DNA of 26,252 nucleotides from an uncultured Lachnospiraceae bacterium (GTDB lineage Bacteria; Bacillota_A; Clostridia; Lachnospirales; Lachnospiraceae): the NCBI GenBank assembly GCA_910588595.1, contig CAJUQU010000020.1:1-26252 (forward strand), written 5' to 3'. Under the pieces are notes generated by a model. That model did not search any database. It was not told the DNA's origin and was given only the letters and a program-made list of their open reading frames with translations. Positions within the stretch are counted from its first letter, which is position 1. Each line of letters opens with the position of its first letter. Made by a program: the position numbers and the translations under genes. This document shows positions 7,210-15,489 of the stretch, in pieces.

Positions 7210-8994
7210 TTGAAATCAACCAAAGTGATATGGCGCATATTCAGATTTTTTTTCTGCAAACTGTCAATGGAAAGTATTTTCGCCAGTCTGGCATATATAC
7301 TGGAAAATATGCATCCAACAATAATTACAATTCTTTCTGCTGCGTTATTCGAAGCGGCAGACCGCTATCTTGTAAGAAATGGTGAAGCGGCAGATTTATG
7401 GGGATATGCGGCATTGATTATCATATATTTTGTTCTATACAATATACTGCGTACATTTTCAAGTGTATGTATTAATGCCGGTATTTACGAGAAAGCAATG
7501 CATTGGCTGAATAATGATATTGTTGCGGCAGCATCCCGATTCCCATTGATTCAATATGAAAATGATGAGATGCTTACCTGCAAGAGACGTGCGATGGAAT
7601 GTGTGAAAAATGACCGCATACCGGGAATCTTTATGTTGCTGATTGTCCTGATAACATCCATCGCCGGCATTTTTTCGCTGCTCGTTACCTTGGGGATATA
7701 TCATCCGTTACTGCCGATCATTGCTGTCGCTAGTGTTCTACAGTTTATTTTCTCCAATTGGGTTCTGGAAAAAGAAAGCTATAGGTTGGAAACATCCATG
7801 GTACAGCGGAGAAGAAAACGGGATTATATATGGTCCTTGTTTACAAATCTGGAAAGTGTCAGGGAAATGCATGTCATGGGGTTTGCTGGCTATCTGGCAG
7901 ACCAGTGGAAATCAGAGCGTGATGAGGTCAATGAGAAGCAGTGGAGACTGGATCGCAAAAGAAGCCGTTATTACATGCTTTGTGATGCAGTCAGGACGAT
8001 CGGTTATCTGACTGGCGTAATATTTTGTGTACTGCTACTTCAGAAAAGTATGATATCTGTAGGTGTATTTGGTGCATGTCTGGTCGCGTTTGCCAGTGTG
8101 CAGAATGTTGTCGGGAATTTCTTTGGTTCTATAGGAAAGCTTCCGGGATTTGTGAGGTTGGCGGCAGACTATTATTCTTATATAGATAGGAGTATTCAAA
8201 AAAAGGAAACATTGCAGGAACTTCAAGGATCGATAAGAACGATCGAATTAAAGAACATATGTTTTAAATATCCAAACAGTGAAAAAGAGGCAGTAAAAGC
8301 AGCATCCTTGAAAATACATCAGGGAGAGGTAGTTTCGCTAGTGGGGGTTAATGGAAGTGGAAAAACAACGTTGATCAAGTTGTTATTGGGAATTTACGTG
8401 CCAGAGCAGGGAACCGTTTTCTACAATGATATGGATTTAAAGACACTGAATAAAGAATCATTATACCAGCATACGGGGTTATTGACGCAGGATTTTGCTT
8501 TGTACCATCTTTCGCTGGATGAAAATATCGCCTTGACAGATATAGACCATGTGTATGAGAAGGCGCGAGTTCGAGAAGTATTAAAAAAGGTTCATATGGA
8601 TGCAATTTTGGATGGAGAGGAAAATGATGGAAAAATCCTGGGCAGAGACTTTGGCGGAGCAGAATTTTCAGAAGGTCAGAAACAACGCCTGGCATTGGGC
8701 AGGGTGTTATTTGCTGACAGGGAATTAGTAATTTTAGATGAACCGACTTCTGCACTTGATCCGATTCTGGAGAATGAGATATTGGAAGAGTTTCTTAAGA
8801 TATCTAAAGGGCGCACAACCATTATTATATCTCATCGTGTTGGGCTGTGCCGCTTTGTAGATCGGATCGCAGTCATGAAAGAGGGAAGTATAGTGGAATG
8901 CGGGAATCATGATCAATTGATGGCAAAAAAAGGAGAATACAGAAATCTTTATTGTGTGCAAAGTAAGTGGTATGCTGACAATGGAAGCCTATAA
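7210..8994 (+). CDS. ABC exporter half-transporter (permease-ATPase fusion), first of pair
   Basis: The 594-aa protein has an N-terminal exporter membrane domain (about residues 25-320, roughly six helices) and a C-terminal nucleotide-binding domain. Visible motifs are Walker A GVNGSGKT (379-386), Q-loop Gln427, a signature variant FSEGQ (486-490), Walker B LVILDEP (506-512) and H-loop His542. No C39 peptidase domain is present, so it does not process double-glycine leaders. With the following gene it probably forms a heterodimeric exporter of a drug, lipid or peptide. The start is TTG at 7210 with GAGG at 7199-7202. The DNA is visibly AT-richer than the flanking genes, which suggests a different origin. 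Substrate is unknown. Confidence 0.92.
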   Translation: MKSTKVIWRIFRFFFCKLSMESIFASLAYILENMHPTIITILSAALFEAADRYLVRNGEAADLWGYAALIIIYFVLYNILRTFSSVCINAGIYEKAMHWLNNDIVAAASRFPLIQYENDEMLTCKRRAMECVKNDRIPGIFMLLIVLITSIAGIFSLLVTLGIYHPLLPIIAVASVLQFIFSNWVLEKESYRLETSMVQRRRKRDYIWSLFTNLESVREMHVMGFAGYLADQWKSERDEVNEKQWRLDRKRSRYYMLCDAVRTIGYLTGVIFCVLLLQKSMISVGVFGACLVAFASVQNVVGNFFGSIGKLPGFVRLAADYYSYIDRSIQKKETLQELQGSIRTIELKNICFKYPNSEKEAVKAASLKIHQGEVVSLVGVNGSGKTTLIKLLLGIYVPEQGTVFYNDMDLKTLNKESLYQHTGLLTQDFALYHLSLDENIALTDIDHVYEKARVREVLKKVHMDAILDGEENDGKILGRDFGGAEFSEGQKQRLALGRVLFADRELVILDEPTSALDPILENEILEEFLKISKGRTTIIISHRVGLCRFVDRIAVMKEGSIVECGNHDQLMAKKGEYRNLYCVQSKWYADNGSL

Positions 8995-9063
8995 GTTAGC
9001 TATAGTATGCAAGGATATAAGGTATCGAGAAAAATATTTTTAATGTAGAGGAGTACAAAAGCG

Positions 9064-9080
9064 GGATAAAAAAGTTATCC
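9064..9080 (+). repeat. Small intercistronic hairpin
   Basis: GGATAA (9064-9069) and TTATCC (9075-9080) form a 6-bp stem with a 5-nt loop in the 110-base gap between the two ABC genes, just before the RBS GGAAGGGGGAG. It has no adjacent T-run. It may tune mRNA stability or relative translation of the pair; this is weak evidence. Confidence 0.3.
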
Positions 9081-9104
9081 GATTTAATTTAGGAAGGGGG
9101 AGTT

Positions 9105-10874
9105 ATGAAAGGAGTAAAATATAAGACTATTTTCTTTTCTCTTATTCAATCGTGTGGGAAGGAGATGCTGTGGTATATATTCACTATGATATTTGTTGCA
9201 TTTTTAGGACCACTTTCTCTTTTATTTCGAGGTAGAATATTGGATGCCATAGTATCTGAAGAAAGAAAACTTTTGTGGGAGATGCTGTGCTTTGGGGCGA
9301 TTGCTTTTTTGATAGTTATCATGTCCTATGGGAATAGTGTAGGTAAGCAGAGAATGAGGAGGAAACTTTACGGAGAATTTTCGGAAAAGGTGCTGGATAA
9401 GTTTTCAAGGATCCGGTATTCGATATATGAGTCCGAACAGACTATTAATATCATAAAACGTGTGGGGGATGCTCCACAGGAACATATTCTGGAATATTTC
9501 TCCTCGTTTCTGACTGTGTGTTCTGAAATAACCAGAGCGGTTTGTTATGCGGTAGTTTTTGTCAGACTTTCACTGTGGTGCGTGCTTTTGGGGGTCGTTT
9601 CTTTCGGAATAATGTTGTTTTTTGACTGGAAACGTATTTATCTTATGCGGGAATTGTACGAGGAACAGACACGGGATGAGCGTTTGATGGAGAGCTATGA
9701 ACAGATACTCGAAAATAAAAATACATTGTATGATCTCAGAGTTGCCAGGGCAGTGTCTTATTTATTAAATAAAAGAAAAGTATTGTCAGATTCAATTGTA
9801 AGAGAGCGGTATCAGCGCACTATACGTTCACAGTGTGCTTATTTTTATGGAGAAATGGCGATGGTGCTATCGATGGCTATCGTACTAATGTTTTCTGTAA
9901 ATGCTTTCTTAAAAGGAACAATTACGTTGGGATTGTTTACCGCATTGATTGGTTCCCTGCAGCAGATTATAGGATCTTTCCGCATATTGGGGGAAAGCTA
10001 TTCTGAATTACGACGACGATCAGATTTCGTTGAATATTATATTGAGTTCATGAATTTGGACGAAGCGGCAGAGATAAAAGCAGAAATCAGTGATAAGAAT
10101 GAAGCAGGTATCCGTTTTGAACATGTAACGTTTACTTATCCAGGGCAGACGAGACCTGCCCTTTATGATGTAAGTTTTGTGATGACTCCTGAGACTCGTC
10201 TGGCGCTTGTAGGACATAATGGATCAGGAAAATCGACATTGATCAAATTGATGTGCGGACTATACCAGCCGGATTCTGGAAAGATCTTTGTCAATGGATA
10301 TGATATAACCAATCTTGCACCAGCCGTACTTCGACGCTGTTACAGTGTGATTTTCCAGGACTATGGCAAGTATTTTTTTACAATACAAGAAAATGTAGAA
10401 TTGGGGGATGTGGAGAAGAAATGTGCTGTTGTGAATAGGGAACAGGAGGTGCGGGTTGCTTTGCGCCAGGGGCTGGCTGATGATTTGGCTGGTCGGTTGG
10501 GGCAAACGTTGGGAAATCTTTCGGCAGATGGTATTGAACTTTCGGGAGGGCAATGGCAGCGACTGGCGTTATCCCGGGCTTGTTATCGAGATAGCGACTT
10601 TTTAGTGTTGGATGAACCGACGGCTTCATTGGATCCTGTTGCGGAAAATGAGTTGTATGCAAACTTTACCGAAATGATGAAAGCGCGGTCATGTATATTG
10701 ATCTCACATAGGCTGGCAGTTGCCAGGTATACGAATAGGATTCTGGTACTACAGGGCGGAGTGCTTATTGAGGAGGGGGATCATGACTCACTCATGAAGA
10801 AGAATGGTGTGTATGCGTCAATGTACCATGCACAGAGTCATTGGTATGCTCAGGATAATATGAGTGACGTTTAA
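9105..10874 (+). CDS. ABC exporter half-transporter, second of pair
   Basis: The 589-aa protein has a six-helix exporter membrane domain (about residues 20-300) and an ATPase domain with Walker A GHNGSGKS (370-377), Q-loop FQD (Gln418), canonical LSGGQ (479-483), Walker B FLVLDEP (499-505) and His535. Its C-terminus (AQSHWYAQ) resembles that of the partner (VQSKWYAD), pointing to an ancient duplication and a heterodimer. The first protein has a variant signature and this one a canonical signature, a common asymmetric arrangement in heterodimeric exporters such as BmrCD or EfrCD; assigning it to those is inference. It starts at ATG 9105 with a very strong GGAAGGGGGAG RBS. It shares the AT-rich base composition of its partner. 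Confidence 0.93.
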   Translation: MKGVKYKTIFFSLIQSCGKEMLWYIFTMIFVAFLGPLSLLFRGRILDAIVSEERKLLWEMLCFGAIAFLIVIMSYGNSVGKQRMRRKLYGEFSEKVLDKFSRIRYSIYESEQTINIIKRVGDAPQEHILEYFSSFLTVCSEITRAVCYAVVFVRLSLWCVLLGVVSFGIMLFFDWKRIYLMRELYEEQTRDERLMESYEQILENKNTLYDLRVARAVSYLLNKRKVLSDSIVRERYQRTIRSQCAYFYGEMAMVLSMAIVLMFSVNAFLKGTITLGLFTALIGSLQQIIGSFRILGESYSELRRRSDFVEYYIEFMNLDEAAEIKAEISDKNEAGIRFEHVTFTYPGQTRPALYDVSFVMTPETRLALVGHNGSGKSTLIKLMCGLYQPDSGKIFVNGYDITNLAPAVLRRCYSVIFQDYGKYFFTIQENVELGDVEKKCAVVNREQEVRVALRQGLADDLAGRLGQTLGNLSADGIELSGGQWQRLALSRACYRDSDFLVLDEPTASLDPVAENELYANFTEMMKARSCILISHRLAVARYTNRILVLQGGVLIEEGDHDSLMKKNGVYASMYHAQSHWYAQDNMSDV

Positions 10875-10894
10875 AATGAAATGGAGGAAATACC

Positions 10895-12481
10895 ATGTCG
10901 TATATTCTAAACAAAATAAAAAATCACAAACTGATCATATTTTTCATTGTCGTCGGAACGCTCCTGCGCAGCACGTTTGCGCTCGGGATGGCGGGCTATT
11001 CCAAATATGTATTTGACGGGATAGGACAAAAGTCAATAGCGGTCGGCAGTACGCTGGTCATCGGTCTGCTGGTGACTTTGTGGGGGGCGGCAGGTTTGCT
11101 GATCAAGGGCATAGCGATCGACAGCCTGGTCAGCAGGGTGTCCTACGAGATGCGCTCGGACTTTGTGGACTCCGTGATCGGCTGCTCTGTATCGAAATTG
11201 AAAGAACTGGGCGAAGGGCGCGTGCTGACAAACTATACGCAGGATATAGGGGCGGTTGCAGGACTGGTTCGGTCGGGGCTGGATCTGATCACCATTCCTT
11301 TCGAGATGGTGATAGCGCTTGGTTATCTGTACTATCATAACTGGAAAATGGCTACCGTCATTGTGATCATATTCCCTGTGATCATGATCAGCGGGCAGGT
11401 GATCGGGAAACAGATACAAAAGATCAGCAGCACATATCTGATGCATGACGATAAGGCGATGAAGCTGGTCACTAGGATCATGAAGGGGATCGAAGTGATC
11501 AAAGTGCACGATTACCAGAAGGATATTGTGGCAGAGTTTGATTCTCTGATCAAAAAGCAGCTGAGCCTGGATCTGAGCAGGGCAAAGTATAATGGTGCCT
11601 TTACAGGCATCACGGATTTCTTCATGGGACTTCCGTTCGTCCTCGTGTATGTGACGACCGCGCTGTTTACGATGGGGAGCAATATCACGGCGGGTACGCT
11701 GACCCTGTTTTTGCAGCTGCTCAATAAGATAACGGTGCCCTTTGTCGCATACAGCCGCATCGTCATGCAGTTTAAACAGGCGAAAGTATCAATGGACAGA
11801 CTGGCGGAGATCACTTCCGGCGAGGCGGAAACGCGCGTCACTGTCAAAGGATTTGGCAGGGTTGTGCTGGAGGACGTTTCCTTCGGCTATCCTGGTGGAG
11901 ACATGCTGCTGAATAATTGTTCCATATCGTTGGAAAAGGGAAAATATTATGGTGTGATTGGCGGAAACGGCAGCGGGAAATCTACCATATGCCGGCTGAT
12001 CATGCAGCTGTATCAGCCTGTGTCCGGAACAGTTGTGTATGAGCAGGATGCGCAAAACAGCAATAAGATCGTCTACATAGAGGATAAACCGATCATTTTA
12101 TATGACGATATCACGCGCAACATTGTCGGCAGCTGCAGATATGATAAAGACAAATTGGACAGGATTCTCGAGGAAACGGAGTTAAAGACGCCGGCAGTCG
12201 ACAATATCGGAGGAAAAACGGCAGAGGAACTGTCAACAGGTCTGCTGCAGAGAATGGTCATCGCCAGGGCGTTGTACCAGATCGGCGATAGGGATATTCT
12301 CATCATAGATGAGGGATTCAGCGCACTCGACATCGACATGAGACCAAAGATGTACAGATTGTTAAAAAAATATCAGCAGAAATATGATCTGACGGTGCTG
12401 GATATCACGCACAATTTCGACGAGAGGGAAGAATTCGACGAAGTGATCATGGTCGAGGGCGGCAGGGTATCGCTGAAATAG
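10895..12481 (+). CDS. Third ABC permease-ATPase with degenerate ATPase motifs
   Basis: The 528-aa protein is shorter than its two upstream neighbours. The membrane domain spans about residues 12-290. The ATPase domain keeps Walker A GGNGSGKS (356-363), Walker B ILIIDEG (468-474, Gly in place of the usual Pro) and His506. The Q-loop glutamine is replaced by Glu396 (YIEDKP), and the signature is LSTGLLQR (446-453) instead of LSGGQ. It may be a self-standing or regulatory exporter with reduced ATPase activity. It begins 20 bases after the second ABC gene with a clear GGAGG, so it is in the same operon. Its base composition is GC-richer than the pair, suggesting that the operon was assembled from parts of different origin. 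Confidence 0.88.
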   Translation: MSYILNKIKNHKLIIFFIVVGTLLRSTFALGMAGYSKYVFDGIGQKSIAVGSTLVIGLLVTLWGAAGLLIKGIAIDSLVSRVSYEMRSDFVDSVIGCSVSKLKELGEGRVLTNYTQDIGAVAGLVRSGLDLITIPFEMVIALGYLYYHNWKMATVIVIIFPVIMISGQVIGKQIQKISSTYLMHDDKAMKLVTRIMKGIEVIKVHDYQKDIVAEFDSLIKKQLSLDLSRAKYNGAFTGITDFFMGLPFVLVYVTTALFTMGSNITAGTLTLFLQLLNKITVPFVAYSRIVMQFKQAKVSMDRLAEITSGEAETRVTVKGFGRVVLEDVSFGYPGGDMLLNNCSISLEKGKYYGVIGGNGSGKSTICRLIMQLYQPVSGTVVYEQDAQNSNKIVYIEDKPIILYDDITRNIVGSCRYDKDKLDRILEETELKTPAVDNIGGKTAEELSTGLLQRMVIARALYQIGDRDILIIDEGFSALDIDMRPKMYRLLKKYQQKYDLTVLDITHNFDEREEFDEVIMVEGGRVSLK

Positions 12482-12497
12482 GATAAAAAGTGTCCTC

Positions 12498-13274
12498 TTA
12501 AATGGTATCGAGAAAGATTTCGTTCAATGTGCTCCAGTCTGCTGTGCGGTCGTCAGCCATCGAATCGATAGCTGTTTTGTAATAGCCAAGCTCTTTTTCA
12601 ATGTAGGCATTCAGATGATCGATCCGGGGCGCTTTCTCGGACTCGGTCATCTGCTTTTTTCTCTCCACAAGCTGATATATGGTATCTCTCATATCGTCCT
12701 CGAGGACTTCGCGGGCGAGCAGCTCAAATAAAACCGGCGGCGGGCAGGCTTTTTTCTCAATCCATTTACATGCCAGGATCGGGCGAAGCACATAGAAGTA
12801 TTTCTTGTATTTCACGAGCGCGTCGGTGAGATGTTCGTGATAATTTTTTCGTGCGGTACCGTAGTAGTGGTACATCGCGGACTTGCAGGAAAAATATTTT
12901 TCGGCTGCGGCGTAGATCCGCGTCCACGCGGGTGTCGTGTGATAGACGATCGGCGAGTTTGCCCACTCGAAAAGCGTGGCGTTGGATTTGTGGAAATGCT
13001 GCAGTGCCTTGCACAGATCCCAGCCGTTGATGTCAAGTGTCTCGTCAAGCGCCCAGTCGATAAAGTCCTGACGGGGCTGCAGTCCCAGATAATATCGCTG
13101 ATCGCGCACATAGATAAAGCGCACATCAAAGTCGCTGTCCGGCGATGCAAAGCCCCACGCGCGGCTGCCGGACTCGACGGCGTGGAGGATCGTCACATGC
13201 TCCTTCTTCTCGATTTCATTTAATTTTAGAGAGACAAGTTCCTCGATGGAACCCTCAAAATCTTTATATTTCAT
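12498..13274 (-). CDS. Predicted nucleotidyltransferase, YcgL/COG3541 type
   Basis: The 258-aa protein carries the minimal nucleotidyltransferase signature: Gly36-Ser37 in ESGSRAWG and the metal-binding Asp48 and Asp50 in SDFDVRFIY. The rest is an alpha-helical domain with a C-terminal extension, as in the YcgL (COG3541) group of polymerase-beta-like enzymes. Members are thought to transfer a nucleotide to an unknown acceptor; no antitoxin (HEPN or MNT partner) is adjacent. Its stop lies 16 bases from the convergent third ABC gene. A second, divergent paralogue lies at 15472-16512. Its RBS, AAGGCGG on the minus strand, is moderate. Function is not established. Confidence 0.85.
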   Translation of the reverse strand: MKYKDFEGSIEELVSLKLNEIEKKEHVTILHAVESGSRAWGFASPDSDFDVRFIYVRDQRYYLGLQPRQDFIDWALDETLDINGWDLCKALQHFHKSNATLFEWANSPIVYHTTPAWTRIYAAAEKYFSCKSAMYHYYGTARKNYHEHLTDALVKYKKYFYVLRPILACKWIEKKACPPPVLFELLAREVLEDDMRDTIYQLVERKKQMTESEKAPRIDHLNAYIEKELGYYKTAIDSMADDRTADWSTLNEIFLDTI

Positions 13275-13383
13275 ATATACCGCCTTTTACTGTATTTAAG
13301 TTTCGCATTGACCATATGCAATATAGTATATTATATTACATTCTGCACAAAAAAGAAAACAAAAATATAAATATATAGAAGGA

Positions 13384-13412
13384 TTGTATAAAAGTAATTT
13401 GTTAAGTATACT
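13384..13412 (+). promoter_or_regulatory. Sigma-A promoter of the lipoprotein gene
   Basis: TTGTAT (13384-13389) and TATACT (13407-13412) are separated by exactly 17 bp. They lie about 46 bases before the lipoprotein ATG. A second weaker candidate, TTGACC at 13308-13313 with TATATT at 13332-13337 (18-bp spacer), lies upstream in an AT-rich stretch shared with the divergent nucleotidyltransferase gene. Confidence 0.65.
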
Positions 13413-13458
13413 TGAAGAGGATTACATGAGATTATTCAGCAAAGGAGGAAAAAGGTAA

Positions 13459-15489
13459 ATGAACAGACGGAAAAAGAAAATAGTAGTATGGTTCGGTGTA
13501 CTAATGACGGCATGTGCAATAGCGGGGTGCAGAAACACAAAGATCAGCGTGGACAGGGAACCAGGGGCGGAGGAGCAGACGAAAACGGAAGTAGAAGAGG
13601 AAGAGCAAACCACAGAAACTGCATCTGTGGAAGAGGAGGATTCTTTGCAATTTCAGTATATCGAGAAAACGGTCATAGAGGACTATTACGGTGATAAGGC
13701 AGAATGTGAGGTGTATGCGCCTAGAGGCAGTAGTTATGAGGATGGATTTCTTCATTATTATGATCATGGACTTCTCTTCACGGCGAACGCTTACACATCT
13801 GAACTTTCTAAGAATGCCATGTATGAGATGTGGGAGGAGCTGGCTAAGGAACGGGTGCAACAGTGGGAGGAAGATCCTGAGTATTCAGACATACAGATCG
13901 GGGAGACCGTGATCGTTGGAGAGGACAGATATCTGGTTGTTTCTGCGAACAGGCTGGATTATGAAGGGAATCCTTATATAGTAAAGCATGTGTTTTTTAT
14001 GGACATGTGTGAGGCAAATAAGTGTGTGGAATGGGGACTTGAATTGTCGGAACCGCAGCTGGATGAAGATGCAAAACAGATCGTTGGCGAGATTGCAGCG
14101 TATTATGGAATTGACCCGGACAGTCTGACTGTGGCAGGAGAGTGGGCACGATTAAATGAACAGAGACAGGTGGCGGCGCAGGATGTATATGAACCGGCAG
14201 AAGGCAGCCTGGTGCTTGAAAAAGCAGAGGGATATCAATATATGGGGAAAGCAGTGGTGCCATTTGATGACGGTGCACTGCAGTGCGCTGTAATGGTGCC
14301 TATGGGAAATCAGACAGATGTGGGAGCGTGGAAAGTTTCATCTAATATGCATGGTGTTTCAGTGTGGATCGAGTGCAACAAAATGTACTCACAAAATTTC
14401 TTTGCCATGCTGGAAGAAAATGCTGATTCGGACTGCCGAATTGCAGAGGAGATGGGATGTAAGGATATTGAAAAAGGTGGGCCTATGATAATGAAGGACC
14501 TACAGACAGCCGCTTACAGTATTGTCGAGTACAAGGAGCCCAATGAGACGAGTAAGGATCATGATCCTGTTTCGAAGGTACATTGCATGATAAGACTCAA
14601 GGACAATTACCTGCTCAGCTGTAATATCACACTTAGGAGTGTGGATTATGATGCGGCTACAGACGCTTTGTTGAGGGAGTTGGAGTCTGCTTATGGGATC
14701 GATCTGTCGGATCACTATCGTGAAAAAGGAGCAGCAAATGATACTGAGACTGTTGTGCAGGATACACTGGCAGCGCTGTTAAAGGAGAGCGGATTGATCA
14801 ATACTGGAGAGACGCCCCTTCCTGAGACAATACTATGGTTCAATGCCACTTATGCACCGCTGACCTATAGTAATGGTTGGGATTGGAGGCTGATCAGTGG
14901 GCTGGAACCTTCGGAGGATAATATCACAACGACAGACATGCTGTTGAGAACGAGCTGGAGTGTATGGGATGAGAAATCCGCCCTGGAAACGGTAGACAGC
15001 CTAAAGACAAAAGGACACAGGGAAAAGTGTAAGGTATGTATGGAACAACTTGAAGACTGGGGGCTTCTGGAAGTGGACAGCAAAGATTTTGTGGAGAAAC
15101 TTTCAGAAAAGGAAACAGATGAGGATGCAGGACGCTATGCAATCGCGTACATGATGTATCAGAATGATCTTGATTGGGAATATATTACCGCGTGGGATCT
15201 GTGCAGAGTAAATCAATTGTATGCTGCGTATTATCTGTGTGGATATATGAGTTATGAGGAAGCGATGGACGCATCTCTTGAAAATTCGCTGATCTTACAG
15301 GAGATGTACGGTTCGTGGGATGAAATGATGGATGCATATATGGTGGGATATCAGTTTTGGCAGGGAGATCTGGCAATTTCAGATGAGTCACCTGCGTTCA
15401 AGCGGTATCGCTATTACGAGATGCTTCAGGAGATGCCAGATGGTCCCTATTCTCTTGATTGGAATATGCAATTAAAGAAAAACTGGTGA
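13459..15489 (+). CDS. DUF1266-containing lipoprotein
   Basis: The 676-aa protein starts with a basic n-region and hydrophobic core ending in lipobox IAGC, so Cys24 is the predicted lipidated residue. An acidic, Glu/Thr-rich linker follows (about 32-62). The middle (about 65-480) is a soluble region with apparently repeated units: a YEDGFLHYYD-type block and later a second beta-rich block starting near AEGYQYMGKAV; it resembles no family I can name. The C-terminal part, about 497-670, matches DUF1266 with conserved AWDLCR and GYMSYEEA stretches and late Trp/Tyr pairs. It is likely anchored outside the cell membrane. AAAGGAGGAAAAAGG gives a strong RBS. Its 3' end overlaps the convergent nucleotidyltransferase by 18 bp. 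Confidence 0.87.
   Translation: MNRRKKKIVVWFGVLMTACAIAGCRNTKISVDREPGAEEQTKTEVEEEEQTTETASVEEEDSLQFQYIEKTVIEDYYGDKAECEVYAPRGSSYEDGFLHYYDHGLLFTANAYTSELSKNAMYEMWEELAKERVQQWEEDPEYSDIQIGETVIVGEDRYLVVSANRLDYEGNPYIVKHVFFMDMCEANKCVEWGLELSEPQLDEDAKQIVGEIAAYYGIDPDSLTVAGEWARLNEQRQVAAQDVYEPAEGSLVLEKAEGYQYMGKAVVPFDDGALQCAVMVPMGNQTDVGAWKVSSNMHGVSVWIECNKMYSQNFFAMLEENADSDCRIAEEMGCKDIEKGGPMIMKDLQTAAYSIVEYKEPNETSKDHDPVSKVHCMIRLKDNYLLSCNITLRSVDYDAATDALLRELESAYGIDLSDHYREKGAANDTETVVQDTLAALLKESGLINTGETPLPETILWFNATYAPLTYSNGWDWRLISGLEPSEDNITTTDMLLRTSWSVWDEKSALETVDSLKTKGHREKCKVCMEQLEDWGLLEVDSKDFVEKLSEKETDEDAGRYAIAYMMYQNDLDWEYITAWDLCRVNQLYAAYYLCGYMSYEEAMDASLENSLILQEMYGSWDEMMDAYMVGYQFWQGDLAISDESPAFKRYRYYEMLQEMPDGPYSLDWNMQLKKNW

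Noticed and set aside
6890..7219. Minus-strand 109-codon open frame across the ABC leader
   Set aside because: It is antisense to the promoter, leader ORF and terminator, has no RBS, and its alanine-rich segment is only the reverse of the terminator stem.
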